A DNA stretch of 64,000 nt from Mixta intestinalis (GTDB lineage: Bacteria; Pseudomonadota; Gammaproteobacteria; Enterobacterales; Enterobacteriaceae), in contig NZ_CP028271.1 in assembly GCF_009914055.1 (NCBI RefSeq), forward strand, positions 2,356,001 through 2,420,000. The letters run 5' to 3'. Shown piece by piece: positions 9,126-17,998 of this stretch. The position numbers and the translations under genes are program-made. The notes under the pieces were generated by a model. The model did not search any database and was not told the DNA's origin. It worked only from the letters and a program-made list of their open reading frames with translations. The stretch's first letter is position 1. Each line of letters starts with the position of its first letter.

Positions 9126-10843
9126 TCCAGACGCTCCCCGGTCGGTTGCTGAATAATAATCAGGCGATTAAACAGATAGATATCGGTATAAAGCGCAAAG
9201 AAGCGGCTCAGCATTTCGCCGAACAGGCAGATATCACCTCTGCCCGCAAAGCCACCGCTGTCGAGCGTCACTTCTATCTGCACGCCGCGCAGCAGATAAC
9301 CCTGCTCAAAACGCTCGGTTTCACCGTGGCGAACATCAATAATCGCCTCCAGCCGACGACGATTCATTTCACCATTGGTCCACTCATACAGCGCCAGCGT
9401 TCCGCGCAGCACTTCTGCGTTATCCATCATTGAGAGGAAGTTGGTTCCCAGATGGCTCAGTACGCGCCAGTGAAAACGATCGCGATCGGGCGGGTAGCAG
9501 GGCTGCGTTGGCGCGCAGAGGTTACGCACCCGAATACTTGCCGAGGTGGTTTTCATCACCGTATCCAGCACCGTGCTTTGCAATGCCCGCCGCGGCAGTT
9601 GACCATTAGTTCCGGTCAGCGTCAGCGATAAGCTTTCATCCGTCGGTACTGTATGATTATCAAAGGCTTCGCCACCGAGAATAAGCCAGGTGTTATGCAG
9701 GCCAGACGGCCCGCGCCGCACGCGGGTATGGTAGTAATACTCCGGCGCATCATGACGCAGCATACCGCCCTTATGGCGAAAGCTGGAAAACGGCACGTAG
9801 GTATGGTTGCCGGATGACATTACCGAATCCACCGAATAGATTTCAGTATGACCGTCCTGTACGCGCATTGGACGCAGCAGATATTCGGTTTCCAGCGAGT
9901 TTAGCGTCAGCGGATCGGATTCCAGCGGAAAGAGATTGATCACCGGCACGCAGTTAAGACGCAGATGCTTTTCCGTAAAGCTAAAATCGTGCTGCCAGCG
10001 CTCGGCCAGCACAATATCGATCGCAAACCATTGCAGATCGGTAGGGAAATCGACCGTCTCCAGCCCGCGCAGCCCGGTAAACATAAATTTTTCGCGGAAG
10101 GTGAAATACTCCATCAGCAGCTGATAACCGCTGAAACTGCTGCTTCCTTTCGGCCACAGGCCATCGTCGTCGCCAAAACCTAACGCGGTAAAATGGCCGT
10201 TCAGCGGACGTCGATCTATATCTCCCGGTAGCCGTAACCACATGCGCGCAACATTCATGGTAAAGGCTTCATGCATGGCGCTGGCGAGCGGCGCATCGGC
10301 ATTGAAATAGAGCGGAAGCGTACTAAGATCGATGCGGCTCCAGTCGGCAAGCTGGCTACAGGCAAAGCGCAGGCTGATGACCGAGCGCCCATCGCTATCG
10401 GTCGTCAGCGTGGCTCGCTCCAGCGTCAGCGGCTGTAGCCTAATCTCTTTGGTGGTGGTGTAGCGACAGCGCGTACTCTTTTCACCAATCGGGCGTGAAA
10501 GTACCTCAAAGCCTTTTGTAATGCGCATCATCTCTTTCATCTCACGCCAGTCCGGCGTGAATTCGACAATCGACATGGATGGAACGGTACGCAGATAGTG
10601 CGGCCATAGCAGGCTGACCAGCCCCTCAGTTAATTCCGGCAGATCGTCATCCAGCTTCTCGCGCAGCCGCCCCATTAAAAAGGCGAAGCCCTCAAACAGA
10701 CGTTCGACGTAAGGGTCGCGCGCGTCGGCCTTATCCAGGTTTAACATTGCCGCCCGATCGGGATGCGCACGGGCGAACTCTTCGCCCGCTTCAAGCAGAT
10801 AACGCATTTCAGCGTCATAATAACGCAGGGTTAGATCATCCAT
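9089..10843 (-). CDS. tssF: T6SS baseplate protein TssF
   Basis: TssF is the larger baseplate wedge protein, two copies of which associate with one TssG. The 584-residue product starts MDDLTLRYYDAEMRYL and contains the usual HPDRAAMLNL and DPYVERLFEGFAFL stretches. The start at 10843 is set by AGGTGC upstream and by family similarity; an earlier in-frame start adds 14 residues without similarity. A gap of 139 bases separates it from the orphan membrane gene upstream. Confidence 0.93.
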   Translation of the reverse strand: MDDLTLRYYDAEMRYLLEAGEEFARAHPDRAAMLNLDKADARDPYVERLFEGFAFLMGRLREKLDDDLPELTEGLVSLLWPHYLRTVPSMSIVEFTPDWREMKEMMRITKGFEVLSRPIGEKSTRCRYTTTKEIRLQPLTLERATLTTDSDGRSVISLRFACSQLADWSRIDLSTLPLYFNADAPLASAMHEAFTMNVARMWLRLPGDIDRRPLNGHFTALGFGDDDGLWPKGSSSFSGYQLLMEYFTFREKFMFTGLRGLETVDFPTDLQWFAIDIVLAERWQHDFSFTEKHLRLNCVPVINLFPLESDPLTLNSLETEYLLRPMRVQDGHTEIYSVDSVMSSGNHTYVPFSSFRHKGGMLRHDAPEYYYHTRVRRGPSGLHNTWLILGGEAFDNHTVPTDESLSLTLTGTNGQLPRRALQSTVLDTVMKTTSASIRVRNLCAPTQPCYPPDRDRFHWRVLSHLGTNFLSMMDNAEVLRGTLALYEWTNGEMNRRRLEAIIDVRHGETERFEQGYLLRGVQIEVTLDSGGFAGRGDICLFGEMLSRFFALYTDIYLFNRLIIIQQPTGERLEWEEKHNRRIPG

Positions 10844-10982
10844 TAATGCACCTAAATTATTATTTATTCCTGCCCGCGTAACCAACAGAAAAAAGTTTTA
10901 TGTTGGTTACGCAGGAGATTTATTATTACATTATTGCTGTGATTTCTGTCATGAAAACACCAGGAACGGCTTACCGTTTCCT

Positions 10983-11816
10983 TTAGGAGATACGGTCCAG
11001 CCTTAACAATATTTCTCCGAGTCTTTCCTGGGCATTGTTACCCCGGATTAAATTTTTCTTTAACTCGTAAAATTGTTCTTCACCCGGTGTTTTAACCAAC
11101 AGCCCGAAAGATTTTTGGTTATCATGAACGAGTAAAACATCATCTAAAGGAACACGATAAGTTTCTGCATAAAGTCCCGGCGTGAGAATCAGACTCCCCT
11201 TATCCAGAGCGATAAAGATACGATTTCTAAGAAAGCAACCACTAATAAAAAGTAGTAAAAACAGGATGAATAATGTTTCATTACCGCCTACCATGCAAAT
11301 AAGAAATATCCCACCAGATATAAAAACCACCAAATCATTTATCAAAAAATGTATGGTTTTAAATTTCAATTGCACGTCGTTATCTTGCATTACCTCATCT
11401 GAAAGTGGCTCCGCTGGCTGTTTTAACCCACTAACATTATCAATCTTAAGCTGTATCTTATTCCTGTATGCAGTCTTCTGAATACATTGCTGATTATGCA
11501 GTTGAGCAGCAACCTTTGCTACTTGCTGATTTTTTAATTTTTCGACACTGTAGAAACAGCCAAACATAAAAGCTATTCCTGTTGGCAGCATAAGGGCTGA
11601 ACCTAAAACACCCACTATTTGCCCTGTTAATGGTGCTTTAAGTAACAATGGAATACTAATAAACTGTATAATAATAGATAAAAAACAAAGCCACCAAAAA
11701 GTAGAGATATACTCCGCTTCAGATCCATGTAATCCCATATAATCTATTAAGAGCAAGATCCAAAAGATAATATTGCTGGCCAGACCAATCCATAGTAATG
11801 AATTCAGCTTATTCAT
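10983..11816 (-). CDS. orphan membrane protein between tssM and tssF
   Basis: I do not recognise this 277-residue protein. It has three N-terminal hydrophobic segments (about 5-25, 38-60 and 65-90), a charged central stretch of about 60 residues, two more membrane segments (about 155-195), and a C-terminal cytoplasmic part of about 80 residues that looks like a small beta domain. The start at 11816 is supported by GGAG seven bases upstream. It is AT-rich compared with tssM and tssF on either side, so it is probably an accessory insertion. A location beside the DUF6708 and effector genes could suggest membrane protection, but no homology supports this. Confidence 0.6.
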   Translation of the reverse strand: MNKLNSLLWIGLASNIIFWILLLIDYMGLHGSEAEYISTFWWLCFLSIIIQFISIPLLLKAPLTGQIVGVLGSALMLPTGIAFMFGCFYSVEKLKNQQVAKVAAQLHNQQCIQKTAYRNKIQLKIDNVSGLKQPAEPLSDEVMQDNDVQLKFKTIHFLINDLVVFISGGIFLICMVGGNETLFILFLLLFISGCFLRNRIFIALDKGSLILTPGLYAETYRVPLDDVLLVHDNQKSFGLLVKTPGEEQFYELKKNLIRGNNAQERLGEILLRLDRIS

Positions 11817-11885
11817 ATAATCTCCATATAATAAATAACGGTTATACAGCATTAAGCAGCGGCGGCTTTGCCACTGGCGATAACG

Positions 11886-14800
11886 CTATTCTTCCATGCT
11901 ATCCATTTCTGCTCCGCTATTTTTAGCCAGCAGCCGTGCCGTGGTTGCGGCATCAACACTAAAAATCTGCTCCGGTAAGCTGAAGTCGCGCAGCGCCAGC
12001 AGCGCCAGTGGCCCTTTGCCCAGCTGCGATCGCAGCACCCACTGCAATGTTCGCCCGTCCGGCGTGTTAAAATTCATCATCCACTGGCTGCGGTCAAGCT
12101 GCTGCCGCTTGCCCTGCTCCAGCCAGCGGATAAATCCCCAGGTGCCGCTGTAATCGCCAAACAGTCTCGCACCGGCGCTGGTGGTGCTCCAGGTGAGCAT
12201 TGTACCCGGTTTCCAGGTATCACCCGGCCAACGGAACGTTTGCCAGTCAGCCATCTGATTAAAGTAACGCAGCTTTTGTCCATCAATGGTCAGCTGCGTT
12301 TCCACCACCTGCGCGGCCGGAAGCGCCTGCAGATCAAAGCTGATGCCCTGTCTGCCGTCGGTAAACAGAATATCCGACAGCTGGCTTAGCTGGTTGACGG
12401 CTTTCAGGAATTGCGGATTAAACGTCAGCCCCTGGCTGTTAGTTTTATCCGGTACCCACTGACTGCCTTCCTTATGTAACACGCCACTAAGCTCGCTGGA
12501 TAAAAAGCGTTCAATACGGCCACTATCCTTGCGTATAAACTCCGCCAGCATGGGTAGAGAAGCATCACTTTTACTGGCGGCAAAGGGATAACGCCCCTCA
12601 AACGCCGTACGCCAGTTCGCCACTATCGCCCGGCTCCAGCGAACATTCAGGCTGGCGGCCGAAGGCTGGAGCACCGTTTCCCAGGCTTGGGTCAGCGGCT
12701 GAACAAACATCGTCTGTCCAAAACCGTTCCACTCTTCGCCCAGGCTGGCAGAGATCAGGCTGCCGTATTGCTGGGTATCGGTCAGATCAACGCTCTTACC
12801 CTGAAATACCGTTTGCGCCAGCGTCTGCATCATCTCCTGGGGATCCGATGCGCTGGCTACCTGTTGCAGACGCAGTCTCACGCGGGTAATGCGGGTCAGG
12901 TAAGTTTGCAGGCTTAACGAGCTGTCTGCCGACATCACATTACTGGCTTTGTTTTTGCCCATCAGTGACAACAGCGGCCCGAATGTTTCATCAAGCGGCC
13001 CCTGCGGCCCTGCGGCGCTTTGATCGATCGCCGGCTTTTCTCTGTTGCCGATCAGATCCTTCGCTGATTTGATAATCGAATCTGACAGCCCCTGACTTCG
13101 TTGTCCGGTCTGCCCCTGCCAGGAAAGCGTATTCATCAACGCAATCACCGGCGACTGGCGCACGTCGCTCATCAGCGTTAGCTGATCGGTAACGTCGGCG
13201 ATATTGTGCGCCGGGTTCCAGCGCAGGCTGTTAAGGAAGTTAAGCCAGCTTCCGGCAAAATCGGTGAAATAGCGTTGGGTAAGACGCGCCTTCAGCGCCT
13301 CCGGCGAAATATCTGCGGCAACCGTTTTACGGCTGTCGCTCAGCACCCAGTCGATTTCATCGCGGCGAGAGTTTGCCGCTTTATCGATAGCCTGCTGAAC
13401 CTCACCTTCCCATGCCTGACGCGTAAACATGCCCGGCACCACCTCATCGGTAGTAAACAGGCGGCGCGCATCGGTCCCACTGGTCATATCCTCCAGCGTC
13501 ACATCGGCAAAATTACGCCGTACCGACTTAAGCATGTTTTGATACAGCGTACTTTCCGCGTTACGGCGTCCAATCTGTTGCAGCAATACCTGACGGCTCT
13601 GGGTGACCAGTTCAGCATCTGGAACCGTTTTCCATTGCGGCTGATGCGGCAGTTCATCAATATAAAATCGCCATAAATCAGCGGCAAGGCTCTGCCACAG
13701 ACTGGTTGAGAACCCTGCGCGTTCCGGCTGCACCGTTTTCATGGTTTGCGCATAGAAGGCGCCGTCAGCTTTATCGGGATGCGCCATCATCAGCCAGGCT
13801 TTTAGCTGGTCATAGCCCGCTTTAGCCAGCTCCGCACGTTGCGCGCTGTTTGGTGCGGTATTGGTGAGCGTTATCAGCTTAGCCGCCAGCGCCTCGTTTG
13901 CCGCATCGCGGATAAGCCGGTTGTTCGCCACGCCATACCAGGGCAGCATCGCGCTCAGTAATTGCTGATTATGATCCAGGCCGAAACGCTGATACCACGG
14001 TGCGCCTTTTTGTAAAGCGTGCTGTAGCCGTCCGGCATCATTACGTAACTCATGCAACGCGATCAGCTGGGCATCAGAGAGCACCCGGCTTTCCGCCAGG
14101 GTGTGAGCTTTATCAGCGATTGAAATTATTTGCTGGCGGTTGACGATAAATGACAGCAGCAGACCCGAAATCCAGACGCCGATAAAGGTTAATAACGTCC
14201 AGGCCAATGCCTGCTCCCAGCGCATACCGACGCGGCGTCCACGTACGCGTGTGCAGTCGGTAACAATCCCCTGCCAGCTGGCGGGAAGCGTCAACGCATG
14301 ACGATGCAGCGGCGAAAGCACTGCGCTGCCGCTAATCTCTGCGTCAAGCGACGGCTCCGGTTGATTTGCCAGGCTGAACATCAATCCACGCAGCGGAACG
14401 TGCTGCTGCGCGCCGTACAGCCAGGGAGTAAGTCGCGCCTTCCAGCCCTCGCTTTCGCCCTGCTCCAGCCGCTGCGCCAGGCGCAGCAGGAAATCGCAGG
14501 CGTGGTTTTGCGCAACCTGCGCCATACCCTGCTCCCGCAGCTGCGGCAACAGCCTGTTAAGCTGCATCGCCACGTCATCCGGCGCAGCCTTCGCCGGCAG
14601 CGTCATTCCCACGGCCTGGTTTATTCTTCCCGCCTGCGGCCAGTCACTATCGCACAGCTGCCACAGCCAAACCGGCGGCTGATAGCGCAACGCCTCACCT
14701 GCTTTTTCCAGCCCGCGTAAATCGTTATCGCTTATCTGCGGCGTCAGATTTTGCCTCTCGTTGATAACGCGAACGATTCCGTCCAGCGGGCGGCTGCGGC

Positions 14801-15350
14801 GCAGTTTGCGCAGGGCCTTATATTTTTCACTGTCGGGATCGGCGGCCAGGCTGCCGCCGTAAATCAGAACGGTACGGTTACCTTCCAGCCACAAACTGGC
14901 CTGTAAACCAGGAATAAGCTGGTCGATGGCGGCGTCATCGCCGGTGAGCAGCAGCAGACGGACTTTACCGCGCCAGAAAAGGCCGTAACGACGACGCAGG
15001 TGCTCTTTTAACTGCTGTAAGCCAGCTACCGCCGATGATAATTTATCTATTTTATTCCGTGCATAATTATCGCTGTGCCCGGAAGCCAGCGTTTTGGCTT
15101 TGTGGTAAACGCGTCTGCCATAAAAATAGGACATAAAAAAGAAAAGAATAATAAAAAGAAGCAGACTTCCGGTTAAAACCATAAATAGAGTAAATAAGCG
15201 CTCCTGCCAGACAGATTTTGGAGTAATATTTAACAATATAGGTTGGTTTTTTATTACCAGGCAAATAATAATTCCAAGACATAAAAAAACAAATAACACT
15301 AACCATAACTGAAATGTTTTAGATTTCAATCCCTTTAAAATATTATCCAC
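11886..15350 (-). CDS. tssM: T6SS inner-membrane protein TssM (IcmF family)
   Basis: TssM is the large inner-membrane component of the TssJLM channel, with a cytoplasmic N-terminal loop and a long periplasmic domain that contacts TssJ. The 1154-residue product has transmembrane segments at about 12-33 and 48-70, a cytoplasmic region to about 400, a third segment near 405-425, and a long C-terminal periplasmic part ending in the TssJ-binding region. The usual P-loop position reads LLLLTGDDAAIDQL, with no GK[ST], so a Walker A motif is absent here. The start is the GTG at 15350, preceded by GGAGG; the longer frame reaches into the previous gene. Confidence 0.93.
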   Translation of the reverse strand: MDNILKGLKSKTFQLWLVLFVFLCLGIIICLVIKNQPILLNITPKSVWQERLFTLFMVLTGSLLLFIILFFFMSYFYGRRVYHKAKTLASGHSDNYARNKIDKLSSAVAGLQQLKEHLRRRYGLFWRGKVRLLLLTGDDAAIDQLIPGLQASLWLEGNRTVLIYGGSLAADPDSEKYKALRKLRRSRPLDGIVRVINERQNLTPQISDNDLRGLEKAGEALRYQPPVWLWQLCDSDWPQAGRINQAVGMTLPAKAAPDDVAMQLNRLLPQLREQGMAQVAQNHACDFLLRLAQRLEQGESEGWKARLTPWLYGAQQHVPLRGLMFSLANQPEPSLDAEISGSAVLSPLHRHALTLPASWQGIVTDCTRVRGRRVGMRWEQALAWTLLTFIGVWISGLLLSFIVNRQQIISIADKAHTLAESRVLSDAQLIALHELRNDAGRLQHALQKGAPWYQRFGLDHNQQLLSAMLPWYGVANNRLIRDAANEALAAKLITLTNTAPNSAQRAELAKAGYDQLKAWLMMAHPDKADGAFYAQTMKTVQPERAGFSTSLWQSLAADLWRFYIDELPHQPQWKTVPDAELVTQSRQVLLQQIGRRNAESTLYQNMLKSVRRNFADVTLEDMTSGTDARRLFTTDEVVPGMFTRQAWEGEVQQAIDKAANSRRDEIDWVLSDSRKTVAADISPEALKARLTQRYFTDFAGSWLNFLNSLRWNPAHNIADVTDQLTLMSDVRQSPVIALMNTLSWQGQTGQRSQGLSDSIIKSAKDLIGNREKPAIDQSAAGPQGPLDETFGPLLSLMGKNKASNVMSADSSLSLQTYLTRITRVRLRLQQVASASDPQEMMQTLAQTVFQGKSVDLTDTQQYGSLISASLGEEWNGFGQTMFVQPLTQAWETVLQPSAASLNVRWSRAIVANWRTAFEGRYPFAASKSDASLPMLAEFIRKDSGRIERFLSSELSGVLHKEGSQWVPDKTNSQGLTFNPQFLKAVNQLSQLSDILFTDGRQGISFDLQALPAAQVVETQLTIDGQKLRYFNQMADWQTFRWPGDTWKPGTMLTWSTTSAGARLFGDYSGTWGFIRWLEQGKRQQLDRSQWMMNFNTPDGRTLQWVLRSQLGKGPLALLALRDFSLPEQIFSVDAATTARLLAKNSGAEMDSMEE

Positions 15351-15433
15351 TCTCGCCTCCGAAACAGAGTGATCAGATATAGCCACGCTTTTGGTAATTT
15401 GAGATGCTGCTCTACACAACACCCGGTATATAA

Positions 15434-16648
15434 CTAAATTTTTACCGGGCGAACGACCAGACACCATAAAGAAGCATCCTGACTACACTTACTTACTACT
15501 AAGTGCGATGATGGATAGCTGTTAAAGCCAGCAGCCAGTATGATTGCAAGCCATGGCGTAACAAGTCCAATATCGCCACTATGGTTATTAATATTAATAA
15601 AATTATCTTTGAGTGAATTACTCTGAGGATCGATAATACTGCCAGAAAATAACATTCCCGTAGCTTCTTCACTATTTATGCCAGCCAACCACAGCAAGTT
15701 AATTTCTTCAATAGCCGTTTTACCCCATAATAACGCATTGCCTGTTGTATCACTGGTTATTTCAGGCGAGAATTTTTCAGGCCTGTGAATATGAGCGATG
15801 CAGTTTTCCAAATAAAGGTTTTCTGGCGATGAATGAAAAATTAAAGCGACCGCTGCTTCTCCTTCGCCATTTTTTATTTCCGCATGAATTTTAACTGAAA
15901 GTATCAGTAGCGTATCGATAGCTTGTTCATTATCCAGCCAGTTATCAATATCAGTTAAACCAAAGTGTGAAGAAAAAATGATTTGAGCATGAGGTGGTAC
16001 CTGCGGACCAACACATTCATCAATGGCCTTAACGGTGTCCTCTGTTAATATGCTATCACTGTCAACCTGTATAATTACTTTAACAACCGCTGAATTATTT
16101 ATTTTCAGCAATTCTTTCTGGATTTCTTCGTCGATAAGGAGATACTGAATTTGTTTGATTATCCGACAGGTAACAGGCTGGCCTTTATCACTGAAGTAAG
16201 CCTTGTGATCAACACTCTGGGTTAACTCATTGACTACAGCTGGCAATACTACCCCTTGTGATAACATAAATTGCTCTGTCAACGCTCCAGAAGTAACAAT
16301 ATGAGGCAGGCGTACACAAAATCCTTTTAATGCTAAATAGCGTTGTCCGCGCTGGATTTCATCAGCTATATCTTTTTCACGTTCATGATTCCAGCCATCG
16401 GACAAACTTATGGATACGAGATATATTAACCAGCGCAGGCTAAAAAAAATTAGCCATGATAATACTGGCACACCAACTGCATAAATCCAAAAAACCATTG
16501 TCTGGTTTTCTTTATTGGTTGGCCACAACCATGCGACTAATAAACCGCTGCATACTGTCATAATAAAAAGGAAAAACAACCAACGTTTTAATGACGGCGA
16601 TTTTTTACGTTTAATAACAGGCGGAATAATCGAGAGATCGACAGGCAT
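15434..16648 (-). CDS. orphan two-TM protein downstream of PAAR
   Basis: This 404-residue protein is not one I recognise. Two transmembrane segments lie at about 22-43 and 52-75, followed by a soluble domain of more than 300 residues with alternating beta/alpha character (IIKQIQYLLIDEE, VVKVIIQVDSDS, IIFSSHFGL) and a final hydrophobic segment (GLVTPWLAIILAAGF). Its start overlaps the PAAR stop by one base (TAATG), so the two are translationally coupled. It sits between PAAR and tssM in an AT-rich accessory block. An immunity, adaptor or effector-related role is possible, but nothing in the sequence decides it. Confidence 0.6.
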   Translation of the reverse strand: MPVDLSIIPPVIKRKKSPSLKRWLFFLFIMTVCSGLLVAWLWPTNKENQTMVFWIYAVGVPVLSWLIFFSLRWLIYLVSISLSDGWNHEREKDIADEIQRGQRYLALKGFCVRLPHIVTSGALTEQFMLSQGVVLPAVVNELTQSVDHKAYFSDKGQPVTCRIIKQIQYLLIDEEIQKELLKINNSAVVKVIIQVDSDSILTEDTVKAIDECVGPQVPPHAQIIFSSHFGLTDIDNWLDNEQAIDTLLILSVKIHAEIKNGEGEAAVALIFHSSPENLYLENCIAHIHRPEKFSPEITSDTTGNALLWGKTAIEEINLLWLAGINSEEATGMLFSGSIIDPQSNSLKDNFININNHSGDIGLVTPWLAIILAAGFNSYPSSHLVVSKCSQDASLWCLVVRPVKI

Positions 16649-16914
16649 TAATTTAACGTCTTTGCGTTGCTAAGGGATGAGATTAATTTACAACCGCAGG
16701 TACACTTATGCCCATGAAATGCAACTGGCAAACCGTTATCTTTCATCGTGGGATGACCTTCCGCTATATATGACGGTTTATGACCTGGAATAGGGCAGCT
16801 TACAGGATCGTTTAAACGAGCCACACCAATACCCTGAAATTTCATATTGACGGAACCCGAGAGCACCTTACCACTATGCGTTGTTTTATCACCAATACGA
16901 ATAATACCCTTCAT
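16648..16914 (-). CDS. PAAR spike-tip protein
   Basis: PAAR proteins form the sharp metal-binding cone on top of the VgrG trimer and can carry effectors. This 88-residue product is a stand-alone PAAR domain: IRIGDKTTHSGKV at the start, LNDPVSCPIPGH and EGHPTMKDNGLPVAFHGHKC giving the His/Cys zinc ligands, then CGCKLISS. There is no C-terminal toxin extension. It overlaps the preceding DUF6708 stop by four bases (ATGA) and the following gene by one. Confidence 0.93.
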   Translation of the reverse strand: MKGIIRIGDKTTHSGKVLSGSVNMKFQGIGVARLNDPVSCPIPGHKPSYIAEGHPTMKDNGLPVAFHGHKCTCGCKLISSLSNAKTLN

Positions 16915-17996
16915 TTATTTATCCCTTTCTTAATTTTCTTTTCTATTTTTTGCGTGCTGTCAGCCGCCTTTGCTGCTGCTATCATGGCCTGCTTTTTGTC
17001 CACCATGCTGTGCGCCATATCCAGCCCCACCATCCAGCGCCAGAGCGGACGCGGGTTGTGTACCGCGCTGATATCCCACGGGTCATCCGGGGCAATCACG
17101 CACTGCACCTCCACCTCCGCGCTCCAGCGCGGGATTTTACAGCTGTACATCGCAAACAGGCGAAACGGCCACACCGTCAGGTACAGCACCATCAGAAAGG
17201 GAACCAAAAACAACGGCGCGCCGTAGGCAGCACTGAGCATCAGGTACCAGTAGCCAAATAAAATACCTTCACGCCGCCCCTCCACCGGCGGCATCAGCTT
17301 CAGCACGTGCGCCACGGCCTCCGGCCCCTCCTCCATATAGCGGCGCACAAACTCCCAGTTGGCATACAGCTCCTCGCGGCGCGCGGCGGAAACCGGGAAC
17401 GTGAAGGTTCTCAGCACCGTTTTACGGTCTTCCGCCAGCACGTGGCCGCGGATATCGTAATATTTACGTTTAAATCTTGTTTTTGTATAACAGCCGGTGG
17501 TGAAGAAAATCTCATCCCACGGAGCGCTGTAGATATCTCCGTCGGTGCTGAAAACATGTACCCGCCTGTTTTTACGATCAAATCTGACGGGATAGTGTGT
17601 CCAGCGGAAACACTCCACCCTGAGCATTCGCCAGAAAATAAAGGTTAATAGCAGGGTTATTGTCAGAGCGATAAGACCTATAACGTAAAATGAAGTATCA
17701 TAATCATGCTGCAGAAAATAATGCACAAACATATTATAAGGCATGTAAAAATCGCCTGCAATGCAGAGAACCAGAGAGCCAAGCGCAGATACTGTTAGAA
17801 AACCTTTAACCGAATACCATTTATCCACTATTTCCATATAACCTGAACTGAAATGGATTACGGCCGTATCATCCATAATGTTTCGATCGCCCAGATCGAT
17901 TTTTTCATTCTGGTGCAACTGGTTATTCATTTCATCTTCAGTAAGCACAGGCGATGCCCGGTACTTATATTTAATCATTAAACCTTCGTAATCCAT
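16911..17996 (-). CDS. DUF6708-type membrane protein, putative immunity to VasX-like effector 1
   Basis: This 361-residue paralogue of the 4115-5146 protein has two transmembrane segments (about 65-90 and 100-125), then CFRWTHYPVRFDRKNRRVHV, a conserved WEFVRRYMEE motif, a further hydrophobic stretch at about 255-285, and KIPRWSAEV. It lies two to three bases after the effector stop and has GGAG upstream of its ATG. The pairing with a VasX-like toxin suggests immunity (inference). Composition changes within the gene: the 5' third is AT-rich like the effector, while the last two thirds (about 17640 down to 17000) are clearly GC-rich, so the gene may be a recombinant. Confidence 0.68.
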   Translation of the reverse strand: MDYEGLMIKYKYRASPVLTEDEMNNQLHQNEKIDLGDRNIMDDTAVIHFSSGYMEIVDKWYSVKGFLTVSALGSLVLCIAGDFYMPYNMFVHYFLQHDYDTSFYVIGLIALTITLLLTFIFWRMLRVECFRWTHYPVRFDRKNRRVHVFSTDGDIYSAPWDEIFFTTGCYTKTRFKRKYYDIRGHVLAEDRKTVLRTFTFPVSAARREELYANWEFVRRYMEEGPEAVAHVLKLMPPVEGRREGILFGYWYLMLSAAYGAPLFLVPFLMVLYLTVWPFRLFAMYSCKIPRWSAEVEVQCVIAPDDPWDISAVHNPRPLWRWMVGLDMAHSMVDKKQAMIAAAKAADSTQKIEKKIKKGINK

Positions 17997-17998
17997 AT

